Positions 50,099-59,344 of a DNA stretch of 64,000 nt are shown here, one piece after another. A program made the position numbers and the translations under genes. The notes under the pieces were generated by a model. The model ran no database searches. It was given only the letters and a program-made list of their open reading frames with translations, and was not told where the DNA came from. Origin of the DNA: Kribbella jejuensis. GTDB taxonomy: Bacteria; Actinomycetota; Actinomycetes; Propionibacteriales; Kribbellaceae. How positions within the stretch are numbered: the stretch's first letter is position 1; each line of letters starts with the position of its first letter. The DNA is taken from the NCBI RefSeq assembly GCF_006715085.1, contig NZ_VFMM01000001.1, positions 124,001 to 188,000 on the forward strand, read 5' to 3'.

Positions 50099-53000
50099 CT
50101 ACTGCGCCGGGTAGACCTCCAGTTCATAGAGGGAGTAGCCGTACTGCGTGGCGCGATGTACGCCCTGCATGCGGACGTACCGGGCAGTGGTGTCGAGCCA
50201 GAGCGTGTCGGTGCCACCGTCGCCGTTCGTGATCTCGGTCGCGGTCGTCCAGGTATTCGCGTCGTCGGACACCTGGATGGTGTACGCCGAGCCGTACGCC
50301 GCCTCCCAGCGCAGGACGAGCTTGCCCAGACGGGTGGGAGTACCAAGATCGACCTGGAGCCACGAGGCGTCGTTGTAGCCCGAGGCCCAGCGGGTAGTGG
50401 TGTCACCGTCGACGGCCAGGCCGGCGGTGAACGACGTACCGGGTTCGATGCTGGAGGCAACGACCGGGCGGTGCAGGGCGACGTTCGTGGCGCCGGTCCG
50501 GGGCCGGACCGCGACCGGCAGGACAGTGTCGAAACTGGTCTGGCCGACGGTGAACGTGACGGGGATGTCAACATTCGACAATCCGGCATCCGAGGGTGGC
50601 GTCAGCTGGACGGGGACGGACTGTGTGAAGCCCCGCTTGACCGTGACCGAGGCCGCGGTCTCGACGGTCCAGCCGGCCGGGGCGGCGACGCTCAGCGTGC
50701 CGCTGACGTCGGTGTTCCGGTCGGCGGAGATGTCCACCGTGAACGTCGATGCCACGCCTCGGACCACATCGGTGCGCTCGTTGCCGACGCTGACCGTTGC
50801 CAGCGGGGTGTCGGTCCACAGCGGCACGACCTCGGCCACCTCCGGCGTACCGCTCTTCCAGACCAGGCGGACGGCCTCTGCCCTCAGATCGGCCACCGGC
50901 AGCTCGGCGTACGCCGACGACACCGAGCCGACGCGCTGCCATCCGCCGCCGACCTGGACCTCCACGTCCGCCGTACCGGCGCTCCGCTGGAGCACCGTCA
51001 GGCCTGCCAGCTCGCGCGGCGCCGACAATCCGATGGTCAACGAGTCACCGGCGGCGGGTGCGGTGGACGGCACGTACGCGGTGTCCGGATTGCCGTCCAC
51101 CGCCTGCTGGAACGACGATCCCGCGGCCGGCGCCGGCGTACCGCTCGCGGTGAGCGTCGTCGTGTGCCCGCCGATCGTCTCGACGGTGAACTCACGGACG
51201 ACCAGCCAGTAGTCGCTCGCGCTCAACGACCGGTACCGGACGTAGCGTGCGGTTGTCCCGGCCGGGGCTGTGGCGCGTACCTCGGCCGTGGTCGCGCGGG
51301 TCAACTCGGTCCAGCGAGTGCCGTCGGAGGAGTACTCCAGGACGCCGGAGTGGATGTAGTCGTTCGGGCTCGACGTCTTGCCCATCAGGAGCGTGATCGC
51401 TCCGATCGCCGACGGTTGGCCGAGATCGACCCGCACCTCGGAGCCGGTGGTCGGCGCGCCGTCACTCCAGTAGAACGTGTTCGGGTCGCCGTCGATCATC
51501 CGCGCCGGCACGTTGTCCTGGTACGTACCGAGGCTCGTGGTCGCCGTACGCCCGGGTTGCACGCCGAGCCAGCGGTCGTGGACCCGGGCCGCCTCCGCGA
51601 TCAGCGCGTCGACGACCCCCTCACCGATCCGCGGATACGTACCGCTGTGCGGAAGCCGGCTGTCGCGGATCGCCTTCGCCTGGGTGACGAGCGCGTTCAT
51701 CCGCTGCCGCGCGGTCCAGGCCGCGGCGCCGTCACCCGCGTCCAGCGCGCCGAGCAGGTCGAGCGCGCGGTTCATCGCCTGACCCCACAGTTCGGTGGCC
51801 TTCAACCACGACTCCGCCTGGTCGGTGAAGGCCGGGTCGACCACCTTGGCGCGGATCGTCGCGGGGGCCGCCACGATCGCGTTCACCCGCGGCCGCAGTA
51901 CGGCGATCGCCTGAGCATGTCGACCGGACCACCACAGCTGCCAGAACTGGTCGACCGCGGCACCGAGGACCGGCGCACTCTCCGGGTGCAGCGTGCCGTC
52001 GTACGTGTTCAGATCGGCGAACACCTGCAGCGCGGCGATCGTCGCCGGATCGCCGCCGGCGCGTTCGGCGAGGGCCTGGCGCCAAGAGGCCTGCGCGTCG
52101 TACTTCGCCGGATTCCAGCCGAGCTCCGCGAACGAGTAGAGCGCGACCTTGCTGACCGCGGCCTGGTTCATCGGGTTCGAGATGACCCCGGCGACGCTGT
52201 CCGCGATGGCCGGTTCGCGACCCGTGTACGGCGCGAGCAACAGCCGGCCCGCGGCGTAGTCGTTGACCGGGTAGTTGTCCCAGATCAGGATGTTGTGCCC
52301 GAACACGGCCTTCGCCTGGGCGGCCTGCGCCGCGGTGATCGTGCGCGGCACCACGCCGATACCGGTCCAGTGCACAACCACGTCACTGTCCAGCTGCTCG
52401 CGCAGCGCCTGCTTGTACGGCGTTTCGCTGACGTTGTAGTACTCCGTCGGCACCATCTGCAGCGGAGCCACGTCCGGCTTGGTCTCGACCCATTCGCGCT
52501 GCACCCGGTTGAGCAGGTCGCTCTGCGCACGCCCGGCGGCGCCACCGCCGGTGCCGTACTTCGCCTTGTCCGCGGCGCAGTGCCACGTGTTGTAGTCGAT
52601 GTCGTCGAGCGGCACGTTGAACGACCGCGCGCCTACGTCGTACAAGGCCTCGAACTTCGCGATCAGCGCCTGGAAGTCGGCCTCGGACGTGTAGCAGATC
52701 GACAGCCCGGGCGAGAGCGCGAAGGTGAAGTCGACCTTGTTCTGCCGGGCCCGGTCGACCAAGGCGGCGAGTTGCGCCAGCTTGTCGGCCGGGTACGGGT
52801 CACGCCACTGCTCGCGGTGGTACGGGTCGTCCTTCGGCGCGTACTCGTAGGTGTTCATCCGGTGCTCGCCGAGGTAGCTGAGCTCGTCCAGGCGGTCGGC
52901 CTGCGACCACGGCGTGCCGTAGAAGCCTTCGATCGCGCCGCGGTACCGCATCGTCGGCCAGTCACGGATCGCGACGCCGGGCAGCCAGTCCTGGCCGGTT

Positions 53001-53524
53001 CGCCGCTGGATCAGCTGCGCGAACGACTGCGCAGCGTAGTAGGTGCCGTCACCGTCGACGCCGTCGAGGACGACCTGGGCGCGGTCGTCGCGGTCGCGGC
53101 CGGCGGCCAGTACGTATCCCTCGGCGGGCAGGCCGGTGCTGTCCTTCACGCCCAGGGCGGTCAACACCGACGCGCTGCGGCCGAGCCAGATCGTGGTCGG
53201 CGTACCCGGGTCGGCGCCGTCGGTGGTGCGGACGGTCCGCACGCCGGCGCGGTCGAGCGCCTGCCGGACGACGCGCTCGGCGTCGGCGTCGGTGCGCGCG
53301 GTGCGGACGAGACCGACGACCGGCGTGATCGGGAAGCCGTCCGGCCGCTGCACGAGCTGCTGCGGCTGAGGCGAAAGGGCGGCGGGCGCCGCGGCGGACG
53401 TGGCGGTGGGCGCGGTGGGGGCGGTGGGGGCCATGGTGTCGGCCGGCTGAGCGGTGGCCGGCGGCGCGATGGTAAACGGAGCGGCCAGGGCGAGCACGCA
53501 GACGGCAGACCTGAGCAGGCGCAT
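50099..53524 (-). CDS. Secreted GH84 beta-N-acetylhexosaminidase with CBM32-type domains
   Basis: An 1141-residue exported protein. Signal peptide residues 1-26 (LLRSAVCVLALAAPF, cut after ATAQ), then a Pro/Thr/Ala linker. A GH20b-like domain (about 50-185) is followed by the GH84 barrel (about 190-490: RYRGAIEGFYGTPWS, catalytic Asp307-Asp308 in NVPLDDIDY). A helical domain (about 490-680) and two F5/8 type C (CBM32) domains (about 690-815 and 1005-1140, the last beginning NVALHRPVVASS) with beta-sandwich parts between. Clostridial relatives (NagJ) remove O-linked GlcNAc or mucin GlcNAc. The ATG at 53524 has GAGGAG before it and starts the signal peptide. It could feed nagA. Confidence 0.92.
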   Translation of the reverse strand: MRLLRSAVCVLALAAPFTIAPPATAQPADTMAPTAPTAPTATSAAAPAALSPQPQQLVQRPDGFPITPVVGLVRTARTDADAERVVRQALDRAGVRTVRTTDGADPGTPTTIWLGRSASVLTALGVKDSTGLPAEGYVLAAGRDRDDRAQVVLDGVDGDGTYYAAQSFAQLIQRRTGQDWLPGVAIRDWPTMRYRGAIEGFYGTPWSQADRLDELSYLGEHRMNTYEYAPKDDPYHREQWRDPYPADKLAQLAALVDRARQNKVDFTFALSPGLSICYTSEADFQALIAKFEALYDVGARSFNVPLDDIDYNTWHCAADKAKYGTGGGAAGRAQSDLLNRVQREWVETKPDVAPLQMVPTEYYNVSETPYKQALREQLDSDVVVHWTGIGVVPRTITAAQAAQAKAVFGHNILIWDNYPVNDYAAGRLLLAPYTGREPAIADSVAGVISNPMNQAAVSKVALYSFAELGWNPAKYDAQASWRQALAERAGGDPATIAALQVFADLNTYDGTLHPESAPVLGAAVDQFWQLWWSGRHAQAIAVLRPRVNAIVAAPATIRAKVVDPAFTDQAESWLKATELWGQAMNRALDLLGALDAGDGAAAWTARQRMNALVTQAKAIRDSRLPHSGTYPRIGEGVVDALIAEAARVHDRWLGVQPGRTATTSLGTYQDNVPARMIDGDPNTFYWSDGAPTTGSEVRVDLGQPSAIGAITLLMGKTSSPNDYIHSGVLEYSSDGTRWTELTRATTAEVRATAPAGTTARYVRYRSLSASDYWLVVREFTVETIGGHTTTLTASGTPAPAAGSSFQQAVDGNPDTAYVPSTAPAAGDSLTIGLSAPRELAGLTVLQRSAGTADVEVQVGGGWQRVGSVSSAYAELPVADLRAEAVRLVWKSGTPEVAEVVPLWTDTPLATVSVGNERTDVVRGVASTFTVDISADRNTDVSGTLSVAAPAGWTVETAASVTVKRGFTQSVPVQLTPPSDAGLSNVDIPVTFTVGQTSFDTVLPVAVRPRTGATNVALHRPVVASSIEPGTSFTAGLAVDGDTTTRWASGYNDASWLQVDLGTPTRLGKLVLRWEAAYGSAYTIQVSDDANTWTTATEITNGDGGTDTLWLDTTARYVRMQGVHRATQYGYSLYELEVYPAQ

Positions 53525-53670
53525 CGAGTCTCCTCGGGCAGGCGGGTGCCGACCAGTTAGCCACTGCGCAGAACTGCTCGTCAAGGGCTGAACGTAGGCA
53601 ACTTCAGACACTGGCCACGGCGCGCCGTTTCGAGTGGACACGCCGGTCGGCCTGAGTTCTCTTTAGAGCT

Positions 53671-54165
53671 GTGAGCACCCAGTACTCGGCGCGGCGGCTG
53701 ACCCGCCGGAAGCGACTCGGCGTCGTCGCGACCTGGACCGTGTTCACCGCGATGGCGCTCGGGATCTTCTCGGTCGGCGTCGTCACGCTGATCTGGGGCG
53801 TCCACCGGATCGACGATCTCAGCGACCTGTCCGCACACCAGGTCCGCGCGGTCGGCCACGTCGTTGCCACCCGCAAACTCCCGCACAACCCGCAGGGCAC
53901 CGGTGGCGGCACCGAGGCAACGATCGGCTTCACCGCTGCCGACGGCACCTTTCACACCACCACGCAGACCCTCCAACTGTGGTCGCGGTCCCGCCACGTC
54001 GGCGACAAGGTCGCCGTCGTGTACGACCAGCGCAGCCCGGACTCGTTCTACACCACATCGCTCGGCGTGGAGCGCCTCCGCAACATCCTGATCCTGCTGC
54101 TGGCCGCGACGATGCTCCTCGGCACACCGGCCGCGTACATCTTCTACGCCCGGGATGCTCTGTAG
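53671..54165 (+). CDS. DUF3592 membrane protein
   Basis: A 164-residue protein with two membrane helices: about 20-45 (VATWTVFTAMALGIFSVGVVTL) and 135-158 (NILILLLAATMLLGTPAAYIFY). Between them is a beta-rich extracytoplasmic domain (QVRAVGHVVATR, GGGTEATIGFTAADGTFH, VGDKVAVVYDQRSPDS) typical of DUF3592. Function unknown. The GTG at 53671 starts the frame right after TTTAGAGCT. It is followed after 35 bases by the SRPBCC gene on the same strand. Confidence 0.75.
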   Translation: MSTQYSARRLTRRKRLGVVATWTVFTAMALGIFSVGVVTLIWGVHRIDDLSDLSAHQVRAVGHVVATRKLPHNPQGTGGGTEATIGFTAADGTFHTTTQTLQLWSRSRHVGDKVAVVYDQRSPDSFYTTSLGVERLRNILILLLAATMLLGTPAAYIFYARDAL

Positions 54166-54200
54166 CGACTACCCACGCGCGGTATGGGCACTGGTTGGGC

Positions 54201-54668
54201 ATGGCGCGAACTAAACATGCAGAACAGACAAATCGGGCGCCGCAGCTCAGATATGTCAGGACGCTGGTTTGTGACGCGGACCGCCTGTGGAATCTCATCA
54301 CCCGCCCGGAGCTCCTCAGCAGCTGGCTCGGACCAACACTGCTGAGTGACACGCTGTACGGCGGCTTCGTGGTGGTGACCGGCCCGGACACGCAGGAGAC
54401 CGGCATTGTGACCACCTGCTCCCCGCCCCACTACTTCCAGGCCGATTTCAACGATCCGTCGCACCGCTCGAGCAAGGTGCTCGTGGACGTGGTGCCGGCC
54501 AGGCGCGGATCCCACCTGATCCTGACGCACGGTGGCATCCCGGCTGGACGCCTCCATCACTACGATCTGTTCTGGACGTCCGCCCTCGAGCGCCTCGTCC
54601 AGGCCTGCGCCGGTAACGCACCGTTGTCGTCGGCCAGTTACCTCCCCACATCGGCAGGAGGTTCGTGA
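54201..54668 (+). CDS. SRPBCC/START-like domain protein
   Basis: A 155-residue AHSA1/SRPBCC-type protein: RYVRTLVCDADRLWNLITRPELLSSWLGPTLLSD (about 17-50) is the characteristic helix-grip opening, with a long C-terminal helix after GRLHHYDLFWTSALERLVQAC. Ligand unknown. The ATG at 54201 fits the fold; the upstream frame is a shadow. The stop (TGA) shares its last base with the next ATG. Two other SRPBCC-like or stress genes lie close by. Confidence 0.75.
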   Translation: MARTKHAEQTNRAPQLRYVRTLVCDADRLWNLITRPELLSSWLGPTLLSDTLYGGFVVVTGPDTQETGIVTTCSPPHYFQADFNDPSHRSSKVLVDVVPARRGSHLILTHGGIPAGRLHHYDLFWTSALERLVQACAGNAPLSSASYLPTSAGGS

Positions 54669-55195
54669 TGTACGACGTCCTGGTCCTCGTCGAGGAGGAG
54701 CTGAGCGTCCCGGACACCGAACGCCTGGTGCAGCTGTACGCCGCCAAGCCGGAACCCGTCCGGTTCCACCTGATCGTCCCGTGCGAGGACGCCCAGGCCC
54801 AGGTCGAGGCGTCGCTGTCCGGGATCGCCGGCTCGGACATGTTCGGAATGACCGGACCGCGGTACGGATTCCGCCCGCCCGACGAGGTGCACCAGGTGGC
54901 CGACGAGGCCCAGCGGGCCGCCGACGCCGAGGCATCGGCGTCGCTCGAACGCAGCCTGCGACGGCTCCGGTCGCTCGGCCGGGAAGCCGAGGGCAGCATC
55001 ACCCACCGGCATCCGGTCGACCAGCTCGTCGACGACATCCTGCGGGTGCAGGGTCAGGAGGTCGTGGTGGTGACCCGGCCGCATGTGATCGCGGAGCTGC
55101 TGCACGTCGACTGGTCGGCGCAGGCCCGCCGGCATCTCGGCGTACCGGTCCTGCATCTGCTCGAGCAGCAGCCGGACGATCCTCTTAAGGAGTGA
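54668..55195 (+). CDS. Uncharacterised protein, Usp/HUP-like
   Basis: A 175-residue protein. It opens with a Rossmann-like strand MYDVLVLVEEEL, has RFHLIVPCEDAQAQVEASL (about 32-50), a helical charged middle (DEAQRAADAEASASLERSLRRLRSLG), and ends with QEVVVVTRPHVIAELLHVDW followed by LGVPVLHLLEQQ. This resembles a HUP/Usp alpha-beta fold without a recognisable ATP loop. I do not recognise the family. AGGAGG six bases before the ATG decides the start over the GTG one codon earlier. It is coupled to the SRPBCC gene and overlaps the convergent helical gene by 11 bases. Confidence 0.6.
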   Translation: MYDVLVLVEEELSVPDTERLVQLYAAKPEPVRFHLIVPCEDAQAQVEASLSGIAGSDMFGMTGPRYGFRPPDEVHQVADEAQRAADAEASASLERSLRRLRSLGREAEGSITHRHPVDQLVDDILRVQGQEVVVVTRPHVIAELLHVDWSAQARRHLGVPVLHLLEQQPDDPLKE

Positions 55196-55676
55196 CCATG
55201 ATCTGGGCGGCATTGGTCTTCAGCGATGCGTTCGCCCAGCGCAGCTGACGCAGGGTCTGCGGGTGGCAGGTCTTGGTCAGGCTGAGCAGCTCGGAATCCT
55301 TCAGAGCCTGCGCGGTCTGGGCCAGGACCTCCCAGTCGAGCGACACCCCGGCCGCCTTGCGGTGGATCTCCCGGAGATCCTTCAGCAGCAGCAGCGCCGG
55401 ATCGTGATGTCCACCGATCAGCTCCGACCCGAACTGCCGGACCGTTGCCAACAGCCCCGACTCGCCGGCGGGCTCGGCGTCCAGCTCGACGTCGTAGTTC
55501 TTGCCGTGCTTCGCGAGTTCACGGACATGATCCTGCGACCACTTCGCCAGGTCGCGGCCGAGGTAGAAGATGTCGTGATCGGCCTTGTGCCGGCTGGACG
55601 CCTGCAGCAGGTCCGTGGCGAGATCGTTCTCGGCCCGGTGCAGCTCGCGGATCGCCAGGCCCACCTTGTTCGTCAT
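55185..55676 (-). CDS. Helical protein coupled to the molybdopterin enzyme
   Basis: A 163-residue, almost entirely helical protein with many His and Glu residues (RELHRAENDLATDLLQASSRHKADHDIFY at 11-39; LIGGHHDPALLLLKDLREIHRKAAG at about 86-110). The pattern suggests a ferritin-like or hemerythrin-like four-helix bundle, but I cannot name the ligands with confidence. Its ATG overlaps the stop of the molybdopterin oxidoreductase by four bases (ATGA), so the two are made together, and it could be a redox or structural partner. Confidence 0.6.
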   Translation of the reverse strand: MTNKVGLAIRELHRAENDLATDLLQASSRHKADHDIFYLGRDLAKWSQDHVRELAKHGKNYDVELDAEPAGESGLLATVRQFGSELIGGHHDPALLLLKDLREIHRKAAGVSLDWEVLAQTAQALKDSELLSLTKTCHPQTLRQLRWANASLKTNAAQIMVTP

Positions 55677-58126
55677 CGGTTGCCCTCCACAACATCATCG
55701 CCGAAGTCCTCGACGACCATCGCGTCGATTCCACCTACGGTCCGGCGAATGCCACCGCCGACCGGCTTGGACGCCGTCGTCGTGGGTGCCGCCGACGGCG
55801 CGCCACCCGGCGCGATCCGTTCGGCCGCCGCCGCCGCGCACTTGAACAGCGGTTGCTTCGAGCAAGGATCCCAGTCGGTGACGGTCAGCTCGTTCGCGGC
55901 CCGCTCCGGCGGCCCGTCGGGTGCGTCCCAATAGCCGTAGTGGAACGGGAGGAACAACGTCCCCGGCCGGATCCCGCTGACCCGCAACCGGGCCTCGACC
56001 TGCCCACGCGGCGTACTGATCCGGAGCAGGTCACCCTCGTCCCAGCCCTGCTGCTCGGCATCCAGTTGCGACAGCTCCACCCAGACCTCCGGCGCGGCGT
56101 TCTGCAACTGCCGGACGCGGCCGGTCTTGGTGCGGGTGTGGAAGTGGTACAACGTCCGCCCGGTCGTCAGTAAGTACGGGTACTCCGGCGTCGGCGGATC
56201 GTGCGGCGCCAGGTACTCCGCTGCCTTCAGGACTGCCTTGCCCGACGGGTTCATCGCCTTGTACTCGACCGGATCGAGCGGAGCCCCGGTCACCAGGTCC
56301 TTGCCGTAGCTCTCGCAGTACGACGGTGCGCTCCAGAACTCACCATCGGCGTAGATGTGTTCGGTCCCGTCCGGGTGTTCGGCGTTGCACGGCCACTGGA
56401 TCCCGCTGCCGCCGCGAAGCTTGTCGTAGCTCAGGCCGGTGTAGTCGCACGGCCGGCCGGCGCTGCATTCCTTCCACGCCTCGAACGCGCCTTCGGCATC
56501 GGTCCACTTCACCAGCGGCTGCCCGTCCTTGTCCTTCAGTTCCAGCCGCTGCGCGTAGTCGATGAAGATGTCCAGATCGGCCCGCGCCGAACCCGGCGGC
56601 TCGACTGCCTTGTCCGACAGGTGCACCGTGCGGTCGGCATTCGTGAACGTCCCGGTCTTCTCACCCCACGTTGCCGCGGGCAACACCACGTCGGCCAGCG
56701 CTGCGGTCTCGGACAGGAAGATGTCCTGGACGACCAGGAACAGCCGCTCCTGGGTGAGGATCTTGCGGATCCGCTGCAGCTCCGGCAACGAGACCGCCGG
56801 GTTGGTGCCGCTGACGTAGAGGAACCGGATCGACCCGTCCTCGACGTAGCGCAGCATCTGCATCAGGTGCGTCGGCTCGGAGTAGTGCGGGATCTGTTGC
56901 GGGTCGACGTTCCAGACCCGGGCGAGGTCCGCGACCTGCTCGTCGTTCGCCCAGTTCCGGAAGCCCGGCAGATCGCCGTCGGCGCCGCACTCGCGGGTGT
57001 TCTCGGCGGTCGGCTGCCCGTTCATCTGCAGGATTCCGCAGCCGGGACGGCCGAGCATGCCACGGAGCAGGTTGACGTTGTTGACCTGGACAGCAGCGGC
57101 GGTGGCCTGGTGCGACTGGTAGAAGCCTTGCAGCACAGTCGACAACAGCCGTTCCGCGGTCCCGAGCAGGCGCGCCGCAGCGCGGATGTCGTCCGCCGGC
57201 ACGTCGCAGATTTCCGCGGCCCAGTCCGGGTCGCAGCCGACGACCTGCTTGGCGAGTTCGTCGTACCCGACGGTGTTCCGGTCGACGTAGTCGCGGTCGA
57301 CCCAGTCGTGCTCGATCAGCTCGTGCAGCAGCGCGTTCATCAGCGCGACGTTGGTACCGGGCCGAGGGGCCAAATGAATCGTCGCGGCCTCGGCCACCGG
57401 CGTACGGCGGGGGTCGACGCACAGGATCTTCGGCGGGTTCGGACCGGCGAGGCGGTCGAGGATCCGGGTCCACAGCACGGTCTGGGTCTCGGCCATGTTG
57501 TGCCCGTACAAGGCGATCACGTCGGCATGGTCGATGTCGGTGTACGAACCGGGCTGGCCGTCGCACGCGAACGTCTCCTTGAGCGCGGCGGCAGCGGTCG
57601 CCGTACACAGCCGGGTGTTGCCGTCCATGTGGTTCGTACCGATGCCGCCGTGGCCGATCAGGGCGAGGGTGTAGTACTCCTCCAGGAACAGCTGCCCGGT
57701 CGTGTAGAAGCCGATGGAACTGGGCCCGCGCTCGGCGAGCAGCTCCTTCGTCCGTCCGGCGACCGCCGACATCGCGGTCTCCCAGTCGGTCTCGACCAGC
57801 TGACCCTCCCGGCGGATCAGGGGCGTCGTCAGCCGGTCCGCGGAGTTGTTGGCCTGGTAGCCGAACAGGTCCTTCGGTCCGAGCCTGCCGTGGTTCACCC
57901 GGTCGACGGCGCGGCCGCGCACGCCGACGATCCGGCCGTCCTTGACCGCGATGTCCAGCCCGTCGCCGTTGGAGTGCAGGATCGTCGCCGACTGCACCCA
58001 GCTGTCGACCTGGTCCGGGCTGATCCCGTCGTCCAGCCGGAGGTCCACCCGGACCGGCCAGCGCTCCCCCGGCCCGTACCCCGCCCGCGTCCCCCACGGC
58101 TCCGCAATCCGGTCGATCGATCCCAT
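55673..58126 (-). CDS. Molybdopterin oxidoreductase lacking the 4Fe-4S ligands
   Basis: An 817-residue DMSO-reductase-superfamily protein of the nitrate reductase/formate dehydrogenase type. The N-terminal 4Fe-4S motif CX2CX3CX27C is at its exact spacing but replaced: Thr48, His51, Asp55 and Gly83. The rest is kept: HMDGNTRLCT with Cys174 as probable Mo ligand, VLPAATWGEKTGTFTNADR (pterin), and the C-terminal molydopterin-binding domain with TGRTLYHFHTRTKTGR and LFLPFHYGYWD. Electron entry must therefore differ. The ATG at 58126 matches the family's opening GSIDRIAEPWGTR; a few codons open further upstream. Coupled with the helical gene downstream. Substrate unknown. Confidence 0.88.
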   Translation of the reverse strand: MGSIDRIAEPWGTRAGYGPGERWPVRVDLRLDDGISPDQVDSWVQSATILHSNGDGLDIAVKDGRIVGVRGRAVDRVNHGRLGPKDLFGYQANNSADRLTTPLIRREGQLVETDWETAMSAVAGRTKELLAERGPSSIGFYTTGQLFLEEYYTLALIGHGGIGTNHMDGNTRLCTATAAAALKETFACDGQPGSYTDIDHADVIALYGHNMAETQTVLWTRILDRLAGPNPPKILCVDPRRTPVAEAATIHLAPRPGTNVALMNALLHELIEHDWVDRDYVDRNTVGYDELAKQVVGCDPDWAAEICDVPADDIRAAARLLGTAERLLSTVLQGFYQSHQATAAAVQVNNVNLLRGMLGRPGCGILQMNGQPTAENTRECGADGDLPGFRNWANDEQVADLARVWNVDPQQIPHYSEPTHLMQMLRYVEDGSIRFLYVSGTNPAVSLPELQRIRKILTQERLFLVVQDIFLSETAALADVVLPAATWGEKTGTFTNADRTVHLSDKAVEPPGSARADLDIFIDYAQRLELKDKDGQPLVKWTDAEGAFEAWKECSAGRPCDYTGLSYDKLRGGSGIQWPCNAEHPDGTEHIYADGEFWSAPSYCESYGKDLVTGAPLDPVEYKAMNPSGKAVLKAAEYLAPHDPPTPEYPYLLTTGRTLYHFHTRTKTGRVRQLQNAAPEVWVELSQLDAEQQGWDEGDLLRISTPRGQVEARLRVSGIRPGTLFLPFHYGYWDAPDGPPERAANELTVTDWDPCSKQPLFKCAAAAAERIAPGGAPSAAPTTTASKPVGGGIRRTVGGIDAMVVEDFGDDVVEGNR

Positions 58127-58184
58127 GGCGGCCCGGTGCCCCCGCCGTACAGCAACAAACCGCGACTGCACCGCGGCAAGCCGG

Positions 58185-58622
58185 TCAGGTTCGCCGTCGC
58201 TCAGCGATCAGCTTGATCCGCCGCAACGCCTCGTCGTTGCGTGGGTGCAGCATCAGATCGGCGAGGGGTTTGGGCAACAGCGAGATCGGCCCGCTGACCG
58301 CTTGCTCGGTCATCACCAACCGGCAGCCGGTGGGGGTGTCGGTGGCGGTGAACTCGACCTCGCCGTGGCCGGCCGGCCAGACCCGGAGCCGCAGCCGCAG
58401 CCGGCGCGCGGGCTCGTACTCCAGCGACGACGTCGTGTCGTTCAGCAGCAGCGGCCAGGCGCCGACCGAATGGTGGATCCGGCTGCCCGGCTCGGGCCAG
58501 TGCGGGTCGACGTCCCGGATCCGGGACGCGCCCACCACCCAGGCGGCGTACGACCAACCGTCGGTCAGGATCGCGAACACGTCCTCGGCACTCGCTTCGA
58601 TCAGGCACTCGTTCTGGCTCAT
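58185..58622 (-). CDS. SRPBCC-family protein
   Basis: A 145-residue polyketide-cyclase/START-like protein: the opening ECLIEASAEDVFAILTDGWSYAAWVVGASRIRDVD is the family signature, followed by GSRIHHSVG and a beta strand set ending in a long C-terminal helix (DLMLHPRNDEALRRIKLIAE). The ATG at 58622 is the natural start. It is 58 bases upstream of the molybdopterin oxidoreductase on the same strand, so it may lead the operon 58622-55185. Ligand unknown. Confidence 0.85.
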   Translation of the reverse strand: MSQNECLIEASAEDVFAILTDGWSYAAWVVGASRIRDVDPHWPEPGSRIHHSVGAWPLLLNDTTSSLEYEPARRLRLRLRVWPAGHGEVEFTATDTPTGCRLVMTEQAVSGPISLLPKPLADLMLHPRNDEALRRIKLIAERRRT

Positions 58623-58744
58623 GCACCGCCCTGTACCCCTTCGTGATCATCGATTGCGCACCGCGGTCGAGCAGCCGACGCTCTCGCCCGTACCCGGCCG
58701 TGGTCACGAGCATCAAGCGCTGACCGTCGGGTACCGGGAAAGGC

Positions 58745-59233
58745 ATGGAGGCGCCCAAGGAGTCGCTCACGTACGAACGCGACGGGGAGACGTCCGGTGA
58801 GCGGTTGGACCGGCACTGGAGCGAGCTGCTCCAGGAGCTCCGGCTGGTGCAGACCGGGACGCAGATCCTGTTCGCATTCCTGCTCGGCATCGCATTCCAG
58901 AGCCAGTTCCACACCACGGACGAGTTCACGCACGGCGTCTACGCGTGCACACTGACCGCCGCCGCCCTCGCGGTCGTGTTGTTCCTGGCGCCGGTGGCGT
59001 TCCACCGCGCGCTGTACCGGCAGGGCCTGCGGGACCGGTTGGTCAAGATCTCCGACCGGTTGGCGCGCGGCGGGATGACGTTCCTGGTCCTCTCGATTTG
59101 CGGTGGTCTGCTGATCGCGTTGGACGTCGTACTCCCCCGCGCCGCCGCCGTGGTGGTGGTGATCGGGGTGCTGCTCTGGTTCGTCGCGTTCTGGCTGGTG
59201 CTTCCCGCCTACGTCCGGCATAAACACCGATGA
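58745..59233 (+). CDS. DUF6328 membrane protein
   Basis: A 162-residue protein with the family hallmark RLDRHWSELLQELRLVQTGTQILFAFLLGIAFQS (about 20-53) and four membrane helices (about 40-58, 68-92, 112-130, 135-155). DUF6328 proteins are common beside actinobacterial stress genes; function unknown. GGGTAC at 58729-58734 resembles the -10 of SigB/SigF-type promoters, but no -35 partner is clear. The sigma factor gene follows 111 bases later. Confidence 0.82.
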   Translation: MEAPKESLTYERDGETSGERLDRHWSELLQELRLVQTGTQILFAFLLGIAFQSQFHTTDEFTHGVYACTLTAAALAVVLFLAPVAFHRALYRQGLRDRLVKISDRLARGGMTFLVLSICGGLLIALDVVLPRAAAVVVVIGVLLWFVAFWLVLPAYVRHKHR

Positions 59234-59344
59234 TTCAAAACAATGATTCAGGCCTGTCACCGCGGGTACCCGGGGGTAGTCCCGGTTGCGGTCCAAACCA
59301 TGCGCCGTGCTCGGCCGGGACGGACACAGGCAGGACAACCCGCA

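Noticed and set aside
50156..53560. An 1134-codon open frame on the plus strand opposite the GH84 gene, and similar long antisense frames (48023-50026, 56201-58216, 14308-16356)
   Set aside because: The translated products are Arg/Gly/Val-rich without domains, as expected for a shadow of a high-GC gene. The opposite strand has clear GH84, PBP, molybdopterin and GH42 motifs.
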